Assembly: GCF_001590905.1 (NCBI RefSeq)
Contig: NZ_BCTT01000002.1
Span: 124,001 to 188,000, forward strand
Origin: Serratia grimesii NBRC 13537
GTDB taxonomy: Bacteria; Pseudomonadota; Gammaproteobacteria; Enterobacterales; Enterobacteriaceae
Direction: 5' to 3'
Length of the DNA: 64,000 bases
Shown here: one piece after another, positions 17,895-29,425 of the stretch
How positions within the stretch are numbered: the first letter of the stretch is position 1
Layout of the letters: every line of letters begins with the position of its first letter
Program-made: the position numbers and the translations under genes
The notes under the pieces: generated by a model
Told to the model about the DNA's origin: nothing
Seen by the model: only the letters and a program-made list of their open reading frames with translations
The model's database searches: none

Positions 17895-19061
17895 ATGAAT
17901 GGTTATTTTGCCTACGATGCGGGCTGGTTGGAACAACGGCATGCGCTGCATACCGCACGTGAAATCTGGCAACAGCCGGACCTATGGGCTGCCCTGCATC
18001 AACAATTACAAACGCAACAGACGCAGTGGCAACCTTTCCTTGCCCCGTTGCTGTCAAATCCTCGTTTACAGATTGTGCTTTGCGGTGCGGGCAGTTCTGC
18101 CTTCGCCGGTCGTGCGCTGGCTCCGTGGCTACGCGAGAAAACAGGCCGTGATGTGGTGGCTTATGGCACCACGGATATTGTCGCTAATCCGCACCAATAC
18201 CTCGATTTGACGCGCCCTACGCTGCTGGTTTCTTTTGCCCGTTCCGGCAACAGCCCAGAAAGCGTGGCGACAGTGGAATTGGCCGATCAGCTGCTGCCCG
18301 AAAGCTATCACCTGATGCTGGTGTGCAACCCGGACAGCAAGTTAGCGCAGTACGCACACCAACGCGATAACGTCTGCTCCCTGGTGATGCCACAAGGCTC
18401 CAACGATCAGAGCTTCGCCATGACGTCCAGCTTTAGCTGCATGATGCTGTCCGCAGCGCTATTGCTTGGCCCACATTCCCTTGCCGAGACACAACGACCG
18501 TTGGCCGCCATGGTGGAACGTTGTCGTGAGCTTCGCGAGACACTGCAACCTCAAGTGAAAACGCTGGCTGCCAGTGGTTTCAGACGCTACATCACTCTGG
18601 GTGGAAGCTGTTTCACCGGGCTAGCGGAAGAGGCATCGCTAAAAATGCTGGAACTGACGGCCGGTCAGATTGTTACTCGCTACGACTCGCCGCTCGGTTT
18701 ACGTCACGGCCCCAAATTTATGGTCGATAGCCAGACGTTGGTGCTTCTGATGTTCTCCAGTGGCGATTATGCCCGTCAGTACGATCGTGATTTGTGGAAC
18801 GAACTGCAACGTGACGGTCTGGCAATGCAAATGGTTGGTTTGACCGGCAGCGCACAACCACTCAGCGACATGATACTGAACCTGCACCCTGCCGAAGATG
18901 ACGTTTGGTTGCTGTTCCCCTACTTGCTATTCACTCAGATGCTGGCATTTGAAAGCTCGCTGGCATTGGGCCTGACGCCGGATAATCCATGTCCGACCGG
19001 TGAAGTTAACCGCGTGGTGAAAGGCGTCACCATTTACCGCTATCCGTCATCTGTGGCGTAA
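17895..19061 (+). CDS. agaS: AgaS-type SIS domain aldose-ketose isomerase/deaminase
   Basis: The 388-residue protein contains two SIS domains: CGAGSSAFAG near residues 56-65 with SFARSGNSPES near 113-123, and a second half with LGGSCFTGLAEEASLKMLELTAGQ. AgaS converts galactosamine-6-phosphate to tagatose-6-phosphate with release of ammonia. It starts 26 nt after the regulator behind AAGGAG and is followed 9 nt later by the aldolase gene, so the three form an operon. Length matches the AgaS family. Confidence 0.87.
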   Translation: MNGYFAYDAGWLEQRHALHTAREIWQQPDLWAALHQQLQTQQTQWQPFLAPLLSNPRLQIVLCGAGSSAFAGRALAPWLREKTGRDVVAYGTTDIVANPHQYLDLTRPTLLVSFARSGNSPESVATVELADQLLPESYHLMLVCNPDSKLAQYAHQRDNVCSLVMPQGSNDQSFAMTSSFSCMMLSAALLLGPHSLAETQRPLAAMVERCRELRETLQPQVKTLAASGFRRYITLGGSCFTGLAEEASLKMLELTAGQIVTRYDSPLGLRHGPKFMVDSQTLVLLMFSSGDYARQYDRDLWNELQRDGLAMQMVGLTGSAQPLSDMILNLHPAEDDVWLLFPYLLFTQMLAFESSLALGLTPDNPCPTGEVNRVVKGVTIYRYPSSVA

Positions 19062-19925
<864 letters not shown>

Positions 19926-20248
19926 CCCAGAATAACGCTTCATGTCTGGTCGCAATGGCAATAGCCACTGCGGCCAGGGGGGTTATTATAGTGACCCAGT
20001 TCACAGTACATCCGCCACGTTCGCCTGCTAATCATTAAGCCGCCTTCACTATGATCTAAATCATGGTTTTAGCCACACCCCCTCCCTATTATCAAATTCG
20101 CTAGCACGAAGAATTAAGAATAGTATATAAGTCATTCAAGATTGATATGCGCAATAATTGTTCGAGAGTCGTCATTAACACCTCCGCTTGATTTTTATTT
20201 AATTGGCACCACTTATTTATTTATTTCATTTTAGAAAAGGAGTTAATA
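19926..20248. other. Intergenic region after the aldolase, with one hairpin
   Basis: In this 323-bp stretch the only structure seen is a hairpin at 19947-19976. TGGTCGC pairs with GCGGCCA and an inner TGGC pairs with GCCA around AATA. It may end the aldolase transcript although it has no U tract. The rest is AT-rich and leads to the AAAGGAG site of the next gene. Confidence 0.4.
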
Positions 20249-20560
20249 ATGAAGTATTCTCTTATGGCACTCACACTATTGGCCTTTCTCCCAGCTACCT
20301 TACAGGCAGCAACAGGCCATGGCCACCCAGTGGCATCAGGTACCATTCGCTTTATTGGCGAAATCACAGCACCCGCCTGTACTATCAAACAGAGAAATGA
20401 AGGGCTCATTTCCAATTGCTTTGGTATAGGGACATCGAACAACAATGGTGCTGTCACAACGTCATTAAACAATATGCCACCGGAATTAGTTTCCAACGTG
20501 ACAACCGAATCGGTAAATAACGATCATCGGTTAAAGAATATCACAATAAGCTACAAGTGA
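20249..20560 (+). CDS. Small secreted fimbrial-subunit-like protein
   Basis: The 103-residue protein has a clear signal peptide (cleavage after LQA, near residue 20). The mature start GTIRFIGEITAPAC resembles the first strand and cysteine of type 1 fimbrial subunits, with a second Cys about 18 residues later (SNCFG). It is far shorter than a pilin of about 170 residues and has no usher or chaperone genes beside it. A truncated or specialised fimbrial-like periplasmic protein is the best description. AAAGGAG precedes the ATG. Confidence 0.6.
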   Translation: MKYSLMALTLLAFLPATLQAATGHGHPVASGTIRFIGEITAPACTIKQRNEGLISNCFGIGTSNNNGAVTTSLNNMPPELVSNVTTESVNNDHRLKNITISYK

Positions 20561-20676
20561 TTTACCGTGGCATTTATTATTAAAACCTTTTTAACAGATA
20601 AAATAATATTTATATTTTATAAATTTATTTTATCACTTTGCACCATAACACCTGTTTTGTTCACATCATTACGTTG

Positions 20677-20702
20677 AGATGGGCAACCCCGGTTGCCCAT
20701 CT
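20677..20702 (+). terminator. Perfect hairpin downstream of the fimbrial-like gene
   Basis: A 12-bp perfect stem (AGATGGGCAACC / GGTTGCCCATCT) around a 2-nt centre lies 116 nt after the stop and before ogt. The U tract is weak. Confidence 0.5.
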
Positions 20703-20777
20703 TCATGTCCGGAATCCGCCATCGCTCCACTGCATTTCGTGTAATAATCGGCCCATCAAACGGGAGGAGTGATCAAA

Positions 20778-21302
20778 ATGCAGACTTTTTTTATTGATCG
20801 TATGGCGACGCCAGTGGGCGAGCTGGTTCTGATTGCCGATGAACAGGATCGCTTACGCGCCATCGACTGGACAGAACACGAAGCGCGCCTGATGAAGCTG
20901 CTGAATACGCATTACCGAGCCGATCGTTTTCAACTGGTAGACAAGCACAATCCTGGTGGCCTGACTGACATCATGCAGCGGTATTTTTCGGGTGAACTGG
21001 ACGTGATCGACAGCGTGCCGGTAATGACCGCGGGCACAGAATTCCAGCGCACTGTTTGGCAACAGCTGCGTCAGATCCCATGCGGTGAGATCATTACCTA
21101 TGGTGAATTGGCAAAGCGCATTGGTCGCCCAACGGCCTCACGTGCGGTCGGCATGGCAAATGGATCTAACCCAATCAGCATCGTGGTGCCCTGTCATCGT
21201 GTGATTGGTTCACAAGGTGCATTGACCGGCTATGCCGGCGGCGTTCAGCGCAAAGCGTGGCTGTTGAAGCACGAAGGGTATTTACAAAACGATCTGCTTT
21301 AA
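20778..21302 (+). CDS. ogt: Methylated-DNA--protein-cysteine methyltransferase Ogt
   Basis: The 174-residue suicide enzyme transfers alkyl groups from O6-alkylguanine or O4-alkylthymine to Cys139 in the VVPCHRVIG motif. The helix-turn-helix and arginine finger are in TASRAVGMANGSNPISI. ATG 20778 is chosen because GGGAGGA is well placed; an in-frame GTG at 20769 overlaps the ribosome site. This is the core-genome copy next to fnr. Two more methyltransferase domains occur in the island at 57.8 and 60.8 kb. Confidence 0.93.
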   Translation: MQTFFIDRMATPVGELVLIADEQDRLRAIDWTEHEARLMKLLNTHYRADRFQLVDKHNPGGLTDIMQRYFSGELDVIDSVPVMTAGTEFQRTVWQQLRQIPCGEIITYGELAKRIGRPTASRAVGMANGSNPISIVVPCHRVIGSQGALTGYAGGVQRKAWLLKHEGYLQNDLL

Positions 21303-21303
21303 T

Positions 21304-21339
21304 CGTCGGGATATCGCAGTAAAGTGCGATATCCCGACG
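21304..21339. terminator. 15-bp perfect inverted repeat between convergent genes
   Basis: CGTCGGGATATCGCA pairs perfectly with TGCGATATCCCGACG around GTAAAG. It lies directly after the ogt stop and just before the stop of the convergent lipoprotein gene, so it probably acts in both directions, although U tracts are short. Confidence 0.65.
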
Positions 21340-21342
21340 CTA

Positions 21343-21882
21343 TTAGCGTGGGACGTAGTCCGGAGGCGCCCCACGGTCCGCTGACGTTGGGTAATAATCC
21401 GGCGGTACCGGTGAGGCTTGCTGCATGTCCGCGCTGCTATAGCCATAGGGCACCGGTACTTTATTGCCTTTGGCATACATACATTGGCTGTAGACCGTAT
21501 CGTAGTGATCTTGTAAATCGCCCGTGCTACCCGACGCACTGTTGCTGGCTATTGAACTGCCTACCAGTAACCCACCGCCAGCACCAATAAGCGCACCGGG
21601 CCCAGCATCGCCAGATGCCGCGCCGATTAATGCGCCCGCTGCCGCACCAACCAGTGTGCCCGCCGCTGCCGTGCCTGCGGCATTGTTAGCCGCCGTTTGG
21701 GTACCGCCATTCACGCTATTTTGCGCGTAGCCGCGGCACAACGCCTCATCACGATTAAACTGTTCATAACTCTTGCCCGTGCCCGGTAAAGCCATGACAT
21801 CCGGACCGGTGGGCGGTGAAACGCAACCACCCAGCCCAGTAGCCAAAGCCAGCAACGTGAAAACAGGAAGTAATTTCATCAC
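21343..21882 (-). CDS. Glycine-zipper lipoprotein (YMGG-like)
   Basis: The 179-residue protein has a lipoprotein signal (LATGLGGC, Cys20). The middle is a glycine-zipper (about residues 66-115: GTAAAGTLVGAAAGALIGAASGDAGPGALIGAGGGLLVGS) typical of membrane-inserting envelope proteins, and the tail is rich in Pro and Tyr. Two further cysteines (CRGYAQ, QCMYAKG) flank the zipper. The function is unknown. It lies 15 bp downstream of the HGYYG-repeat gene on the same strand, so the two probably form an operon. Confidence 0.8.
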   Translation of the reverse strand: MMKLLPVFTLLALATGLGGCVSPPTGPDVMALPGTGKSYEQFNRDEALCRGYAQNSVNGGTQTAANNAAGTAAAGTLVGAAAGALIGAASGDAGPGALIGAGGGLLVGSSIASNSASGSTGDLQDHYDTVYSQCMYAKGNKVPVPYGYSSADMQQASPVPPDYYPTSADRGAPPDYVPR

Positions 21883-21897
21883 TGATCCGCCTTAGAG

Positions 21898-22257
21898 TCA
21901 CCGAGATGTCGGGCCGTCTGTTACCACTTTCATCCAGCCCTCAGGGCAACGTGCCACTTGCGGGTAATAACCCGCTGGACGCCGGCAGTAGTACGCGTAA
22001 TTGGGAGCCTTTTCTATGTAATTCTGTGGTGGAGGCGGTGCTACATACACCACCGGCGGTGGCGTATAATAGACCGGCGGCGGGCCCCAAGGGATGCCAA
22101 TCACCACATTGGGACCGTAGTATCCGTGCCCATAATATCCGTGGCCATAGTAACCATGACCGTAATAACCATGCCCATAGTAGCCGTGTGCAAACGAGGC
22201 AGCGCTGGCCGACATTAATGCTCCGGCCGCCAGCATCAATAACATGACCTTTTTCAT
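21898..22257 (-). CDS. Secreted HGYYG-repeat protein
   Basis: The protein is about 119 residues, with a signal peptide ending SFA. Five tandem HGYYG units follow, then a Pro/Tyr-rich stretch and a C-terminal part with two Cys (YCRRPAGYYP, ARCPEGW). The second ATG (22257) is better spaced from AGGAG than the first (22260). The regular His and Tyr suggest metal binding or a surface coat role, but no function is known to me. The repeat is also a slippage-prone DNA tract (22125-22190). Confidence 0.75.
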   Translation of the reverse strand: MKKVMLLMLAAGALMSASAASFAHGYYGHGYYGHGYYGHGYYGHGYYGPNVVIGIPWGPPPVYYTPPPVVYVAPPPPQNYIEKAPNYAYYCRRPAGYYPQVARCPEGWMKVVTDGPTSR

Positions 22258-22260
22258 CAT

Positions 22261-22672
22261 TCACTCCTGAATCTGATTGTCACCGCACCCATAGTGAGCA
22301 AGATAACGCCACTGTGCGTTTTATCTGTGGCAACGATTGGGATGAATGCGATCAGTTTTCGCCAGTAAATGTGTACAAATATTGACTTGATACGGCGGAA
22401 AACACCTTGGGTGAACAGGGTTAAATATTGCTTACCTAAAAATACGCGGTGTGGAGCAGGCTTTCTCTATGAGCCGCGGTCACCCGCGTATCGGCTATCC
22501 ACCAGTGTAAGTAACAAATAAATCAAAATATTTCAGGTAACTACAGAATAATCGACGGTATGGTTGTGTGAAATTCGCACAGAATGCCCCCGTTCTTATT
22601 AATGCTACCCTTATCACCTGCAGGAAAAGATGTTAAAATTGACGCATATCAATTATTGAATGAGCGTAATCT
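22261..22672. promoter_or_regulatory. Promoter region between the HGYYG gene and fnr
   Basis: This 412-bp divergent region holds the fnr promoter and FNR box at its right end and the AGGAG of the minus-strand gene at its left end. No other gene, repeat or hairpin of note was seen. Confidence 0.5.
22639..22652. promoter_or_regulatory. FNR box in the fnr promoter
   Basis: TTGACGCATATCAA fits the FNR consensus TTGAT-N4-ATCAA at nine of ten defined bases. It lies 21 bp before the fnr start, the same arrangement as the E. coli autoregulatory site, so anaerobic self-repression is likely. Confidence 0.8.
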
Positions 22673-23437
22673 ATGATCCCGGAAAAACGCGTGATTCGTC
22701 GTATCCAGTCTGGTGGTTGTGCGATCCATTGTCAGGATTGCAGTATCAGCCAACTGTGTATTCCTTTTACTCTTAATGCCCATGAGCTAGACCAGCTCGA
22801 CAACATTATCGAAAGGAAAAAGCCTATCCAGAAGGGCCAGACCCTGTTCAAGGCCGGCGATGAACTGAAATCGCTGTACGCTATCCGTTCCGGGACAATC
22901 AAGAGCTACACCATCACTGAACAAGGTGATGAGCAAATCACCGGCTTCCATCTGGCAGGCGATTTGGTCGGTTTTGATGCCATTGGCGGATTAAAACACC
23001 CGAGCTTCGCTCAGGCGTTGGAAACGTCCATGGTCTGTGAGATCCCCTTCGAAACGCTGGATGACCTCTCGGGTAAAATGCCTAACCTTCGCCAACAAAT
23101 CATGCGTCTGATGAGCGGTGAGATTAAAGGCGACCAAGACATGATCCTGTTGCTGTCGAAGAAAAATGCCGAAGAGCGCCTGGCGGCGTTCGTCTATAAC
23201 CTGTCACGTCGTTTTGCTGAACGCGGCTTCTCACCACGTGAGTTCCGCCTGACTATGACCCGTGGCGATATCGGCAACTATCTTGGCCTGACGGTAGAAA
23301 CCATCAGTCGCCTGCTGGGGCGCTTCCAGAAAAGCGAGATCCTGAGCGTTAAAGGCAAATATATCACCATCGAAAACGTCGATGCCCTGTCGGTGTTGGC
23401 CGGCACGCCGCGTATTAACGTGACCGTAAACGCCTGA
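22673..23437 (+). CDS. fnr: Fumarate and nitrate reduction regulator FNR
   Basis: The 254-residue oxygen-sensing CRP-family regulator is nearly identical to E. coli FNR over most of its length. The [4Fe-4S] ligands Cys20, Cys23, Cys29 and Cys122 are all present. The cyclic-nucleotide-like fold precedes a C-terminal helix-turn-helix ([16 protein letters not shown]). As an iron-sulfur dimer it activates anaerobic respiration genes. The C-terminal tail is about four residues longer than in E. coli. It is followed by uspE as in related genomes. Confidence 0.97.
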   Translation: MIPEKRVIRRIQSGGCAIHCQDCSISQLCIPFTLNAHELDQLDNIIERKKPIQKGQTLFKAGDELKSLYAIRSGTIKSYTITEQGDEQITGFHLAGDLVGFDAIGGLKHPSFAQALETSMVCEIPFETLDDLSGKMPNLRQQIMRLMSGEIKGDQDMILLLSKKNAEERLAAFVYNLSRRFAERGFSPREFRLTMTRGDIGNYLGLTVETISRLLGRFQKSEILSVKGKYITIENVDALSVLAGTPRINVTVNA

Positions 23438-23565
23438 TCCTATTGCTGGGTTAGTAATTCCGCAGAATTATTGACCCAGCACAACCTCTGCTGCTGTTCT
23501 GTTTTTCAATGTTGGGTTACTCTGTAAATTGACAGACTGTTGATTTTCAGCTGTAAGGAGGCCCT

Positions 23566-24528
23566 ATGGCGAAGTATCAGAATCTTCTGGTGGCTATTGA
23601 CCCCAATCAGGACGACCAGCCGGCATTGCGTCGCGCGGTGTACCTGATAAAACGGAATGGCGGGCGCATTAAGGCCTTCCTGCCTATTTACGACTTCTCT
23701 TACGAAATGACGACCCTGCTCTCTCCAGACGAAAGAACGGCGATGCGGCAAGGCGTTATTAGCCAACGCGCCGCATGGATTAACGAGCAATGCCGTTTTT
23801 ACCTCGACGAAGGCGTTCCTATTGAAATCAAAGTGGTCTGGCATAACCGCCCTTATGAGGCGATTATTCAGGAAGTGATCGCCGGCAAGCACGATTTACT
23901 GCTGAAAATGGCGCACCAACATGACCGCCTCGAATCCGTCATTTTCACCCCAACCGACTGGCATCTGTTACGCAAATGCCCTTGCCCGGTGTGGATGGTT
24001 AAAGATCAACCCTGGCAGGACGGCAGTAGAGCCGTGGTTGCCGTCAACCTAGCCAGTGAAGAACCCTACCACGATCCGTTGAACATCAAGCTCGTACAAG
24101 AAACGGTTGAACTGGCGCAAAACGTCAACCAAACGGAAGTTCATTTGGTCGGTGCCTACCCTGTTACCCCCATCAATATCGCCATCGAATTGCCTGATTT
24201 TGACCCCAGTGTTTATAACGACGCCATTCGCGGGCAACATCTGATCGCCATGAAGGCGCTAAGACAAAAATTCTGCATTAAAGAAGAATTTACTCACGTT
24301 GAAAAAGGCCTGCCTGAAGAGGTTATCCCCGATTTAGCTGAGCACTTACAGGCGGGTGTCGTGGTGTTGGGCACCTTAGGTCGCACCGGCATTTCGGCGG
24401 CCTTTATCGGTAACACGGCAGAACATGTGATCGACCATCTGAAATGCGATCTGTTGGTCATTAAACCCGACAACTTCAATTGTCCGATCGAAGCTGATGA
24501 GGACGATGAGCACGACGACGAAGATTGA
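23566..24528 (+). CDS. uspE: Universal stress protein E
   Basis: The 320-residue cytoplasmic protein has tandem Usp domains (about 1-150 and 155-305). The second half shows [26 protein letters not shown], the ATP-loop-like segment of this family. The tail is very acidic ([12 protein letters not shown]). Its position after fnr and its length (E. coli 316) support the name. UspE helps survive DNA damage and stationary phase. AAGGAGG precedes the start and a strong terminator follows the stop. Confidence 0.93.
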   Translation: MAKYQNLLVAIDPNQDDQPALRRAVYLIKRNGGRIKAFLPIYDFSYEMTTLLSPDERTAMRQGVISQRAAWINEQCRFYLDEGVPIEIKVVWHNRPYEAIIQEVIAGKHDLLLKMAHQHDRLESVIFTPTDWHLLRKCPCPVWMVKDQPWQDGSRAVVAVNLASEEPYHDPLNIKLVQETVELAQNVNQTEVHLVGAYPVTPINIAIELPDFDPSVYNDAIRGQHLIAMKALRQKFCIKEEFTHVEKGLPEEVIPDLAEHLQAGVVVLGTLGRTGISAAFIGNTAEHVIDHLKCDLLVIKPDNFNCPIEADEDDEHDDED

Positions 24529-24545
24529 TGTTTAACGCATAAAAA

Positions 24546-24570
24546 AAACGGGCCGAAAGGCCCGTTTTTA
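24546..24570. terminator. Bidirectional terminator after uspE
   Basis: AAACGGGCC / GGCCCGTTT form a nine-pair stem with a GAAA tetraloop. The hairpin is preceded by a run of A and followed by a run of T, so it can serve uspE on the plus strand and pntB on the minus strand. Confidence 0.88.
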
Positions 24571-24599
24571 TTTTGATGACAAAACTGCCTTTGACCCCG

Positions 24600-24745
24600 A
24601 GATACCTGGGTCTGGCGCACCGAGGGGCCATTATGGGACACATCCATGTGTCCCACCCTACGGGCCGACTGGAAGTCGTTCCAATTTGCTCCCGGCAAAT
24701 TGGTCGGCGGACAAGCCGCTACGCCCCATTCGGCACGCTCTCCCT
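24600..24745. repeat. Structured intergenic element, candidate Serratia dispersed repeat
   Basis: Between the uspE terminator and the pntB stop lies a non-coding stretch with two hairpins. One is TGGGACACAT / ATGTGTCCCA (24634-24643 and 24646-24655); the other is CCAATTTG / CAAATTGG (24681-24688 and 24696-24703). GC-rich linkers flank them. Density of structure and position between converging genes are typical of small dispersed repeats. Only one copy is in this window, so repetition is not shown. Confidence 0.4.
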
Positions 24746-24756
24746 AATAACGGGCC

Positions 24757-26151
24757 TTACGCCTGCAACGCACGCAGTATCGCTTCCACACTCTCTTTGG
24801 CATCGCCAAACAACATCTGAGTGTTCTCTTTAAAGAACAGCGGGTTTTGCACGCCAGCATAGCCGGTGTTCATCGAACGTTTAAAGGCAATGACATTCTG
24901 CGCTTTCCACACTTCAAGCACTGGCATACCGGCAATTGGGCTGCGTGGATCTTCCAGCGCGGCCGGGTTCACCGTGTCGTTAGCTCCGATCACCAGCACC
25001 GTATCGGTATCGGCGAAATCGTCGTTGATTTCGTCCATCTCCAACACCACGTCGTACGGCACCTTGGCTTCCGCCAACAGCACGTTCATATGTCCCGGCA
25101 AGCGCCCAGCGACGGGATGAATGCCGAAGCGTACTTTGATGCCACGAGCACGCAGTTTCTCTGTAATTTCCGCCACCGGATACTGCGCCTGCGCTACCGC
25201 CATACCGTAACCTGGAGTGATGATCACCGAAGTGGAGTTCTTCAACTGCTCGGCCACTTCTTCCGCTGTGGTTTCGCGATACTCGCCCATTTCTTCCGCA
25301 TTGCCGGTCGAAGAGCCGTCAGTACCGAAACCACCGGCGATCACGCTGATAAACGAACGGTTCATCGCCTTACACATAATGTAAGACAGGATGGCCCCCG
25401 AAGACCCCACCAACGCACCGGTCACGATCAGCAGATCATTGCTCAGCATGAAGCCAGCCGCTGCCGCTGCCCAGCCCGAATAGGAGTTGAGCATCGACAC
25501 CACCACTGGCATGTCGGCGCCGCCAATGGAAGCCACCAGATGCCAGCCAAATGCCAGTGCAATGGCAGTCATCAGCACCAATGCCAGAGCCTGCCAGCCC
25601 ACGCTGTCGGCACGAACAAACACCACCAGCAACAGGAAGGACACAACCAGTGCAGCCAGGTTCATTTTATGACGATTTGGCAGTGCCAGCGGTTTGGATG
25701 AGATAATGCCACGCAGTTTACCGAACGCGACGATCGAACCGGTGAAGGTCACTGCACCGATAAAGATCCCGAGGAAGACTTCGGTCAGATGGATATTTTC
25801 CATCACCGGCTCCATCGGTGCACCGTGATCCAGGTAGCTGTTTAAGCCTACCAGCACCGCCGCCAGACCAACAAAGCTATGCAACACCGCCACCAACTCT
25901 GGCATTTCAGTCATTTCGACTTTTTTCGCCAGATAGACGCCAATAGAACCACCGATAATCATCGCGATGATGATCCAGCCTACGTTGCCGGAATCCGGCC
26001 CGAGGATGGTGGCGATCAGCGCAATGGCCATCCCGGCGACGCCGAACAGGTTGCCCCGTTTTGACGTTTCATGGCGCGATAGGCCTGCCAGACTGCAAAT
26101 AAACAAAATAGCGGCAACAATGTATGCAGCTGTAACTAATCCTCCAGACAT
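24757..26151 (-). CDS. pntB: NAD(P) transhydrogenase subunit beta
   Basis: The 464-residue membrane protein has about nine transmembrane segments in its N-terminal half and the NADP(H)-binding domain III at the C-terminus ([50 protein letters not shown]). With PntA it couples proton entry to hydride transfer from NADH to NADP+. It follows pntA by 10 nt in the same operon. Sequence is very close to E. coli PntB. Confidence 0.97.
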   Translation of the reverse strand: MSGGLVTAAYIVAAILFICSLAGLSRHETSKRGNLFGVAGMAIALIATILGPDSGNVGWIIIAMIIGGSIGVYLAKKVEMTEMPELVAVLHSFVGLAAVLVGLNSYLDHGAPMEPVMENIHLTEVFLGIFIGAVTFTGSIVAFGKLRGIISSKPLALPNRHKMNLAALVVSFLLLVVFVRADSVGWQALALVLMTAIALAFGWHLVASIGGADMPVVVSMLNSYSGWAAAAAGFMLSNDLLIVTGALVGSSGAILSYIMCKAMNRSFISVIAGGFGTDGSSTGNAEEMGEYRETTAEEVAEQLKNSTSVIITPGYGMAVAQAQYPVAEITEKLRARGIKVRFGIHPVAGRLPGHMNVLLAEAKVPYDVVLEMDEINDDFADTDTVLVIGANDTVNPAALEDPRSPIAGMPVLEVWKAQNVIAFKRSMNTGYAGVQNPLFFKENTQMLFGDAKESVEAILRALQA

Positions 26152-26161
26152 GTGTTACCCC

Positions 26162-28230
<2,069 letters not shown>

Positions 28231-29181
28231 ATGAAGCTGAAGAACACGATCATCGCATCAGCCTTGTTATCACTCACTGCCCTGTCTGCTCACGCAGCGC
28301 AAGAGTTAACTCCTGAAAAAGCAGCGGCGTTGAAGCCGTTTGATCGCATCACGATTACCGGCCGCTTTAATGCCATCAATGAAGCTGTTGATGCCGTATC
28401 TCGCCGTGCAGACAAGCTGGGTGCAGACTCCTTCTACATTCAGGATAGCAATAACAGCAATAATGGCGGCAACTGGCGCGTCACCGCAGATCTTTATCAT
28501 AAAGATGCGCCAGAAGTGAGCAAAGAGCCCAAGTACCGCGTTATTAATGGCGTCACTGAACTACCAAAAGAACAAGCCTTCCTGCTGGAACCTTACGATA
28601 CAGTGAGCGTCAGCGGTTTCTACCGCAGCCAACCAGATATCAATGATGCCATCACCAAAGAAGCGAAAAAGAAAGGCGCAGCCTCCTTCTTTATCGTACG
28701 TCAGGTTGATGCCAACCAGGGTGGCAACCAGTTCATCACGGCATACATCTATAAAGCCGACGCGCCTAAGCGTGTCGTTCAGAGCCCGGATGCCATCCCT
28801 GCCGACTCTGAAGCCGGTAAAGCTGCATTGGCTGCCGGTGGTGCTGCTGCTGCCAAGGTTGAAATTCCGGGTGTAGCATCTTCAGGTTCGCCAAGCCGTG
28901 ACGTAGGCCGTTTCTTCGAAACGCAGTCTTCTACCGGTCAACGTTATACTGTCACGCTGCCAAATGGCACCAAGATTCAGGAAGTGAACAACGTGACTGC
29001 CGCACAGATGGTGCCGTTTGATTCTGTGACCTTCACTGGTCACTTCAACAGCATGACTGACGTCTCCACCGAAGTGGCGAAACGCGCAGCCGAGAAAGGT
29101 GCCAAGTACTATCATGTAACTCGCCAGTGGCAGAACAAGAGCGGCGGTAACCTGACCGTCAGTGCCGACTTGTTCAAATAA
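28231..29181 (+). CDS. ydgH: Periplasmic DUF1471 triple-repeat protein YdgH
   Basis: The 316-residue protein has a signal peptide ending AHA and three repeats of the YdgH/BhsA/McbA fold (about residues 30-95, 110-180 and 250-316). Each repeat contains a phrase like FDRITITGRFN, YDTVSVSGFYR or FDSVTFTGHFN, followed by a GADSFYI, GAASFFI or GAKYYHV strand. The third repeat is separated by an Ala-rich linker. In E. coli the family has envelope stress roles. A strong terminator follows. Confidence 0.95.
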   Translation: MKLKNTIIASALLSLTALSAHAAQELTPEKAAALKPFDRITITGRFNAINEAVDAVSRRADKLGADSFYIQDSNNSNNGGNWRVTADLYHKDAPEVSKEPKYRVINGVTELPKEQAFLLEPYDTVSVSGFYRSQPDINDAITKEAKKKGAASFFIVRQVDANQGGNQFITAYIYKADAPKRVVQSPDAIPADSEAGKAALAAGGAAAAKVEIPGVASSGSPSRDVGRFFETQSSTGQRYTVTLPNGTKIQEVNNVTAAQMVPFDSVTFTGHFNSMTDVSTEVAKRAAEKGAKYYHVTRQWQNKSGGNLTVSADLFK

Positions 29182-29204
29182 GCTCCACTTTAGGGTTTAC
29201 CATC

Positions 29205-29232
29205 GGGCAGCCATTGAGCTGCCCTTTTTTTT
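29205..29232 (+). terminator. Rho-independent terminator of ydgH
   Basis: GGGCAGC / GCTGCCC form a seven-pair stem with a CATTGA loop followed by eight T residues, 23 nt after the ydgH stop. Confidence 0.93.
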
Positions 29233-29425
29233 GTCGCATGTTGCCGCACCCAATTGAATAGTTTTTTGTAAATTTCGCATATTCAATCATTGCATCCACA
29301 CCGATCCATCCGTAAAATTTGCGCCAATTTTTAGGGCTATTGTCTATTTGTTCAGTAATTGCCATTACGTTGTTACTGCCAAGCAGTTCCCTCCCAGTTG
29401 TTTATTCTGCGTTCAGGATCCGTCA

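Noticed and set aside
24847-25701. Long open frame antisense to pntB (284 codons)
   Set aside because: It is the shadow of a strongly conserved gene, is rich in His, Gln and Arg as expected of antisense frames, and has no ribosome site.
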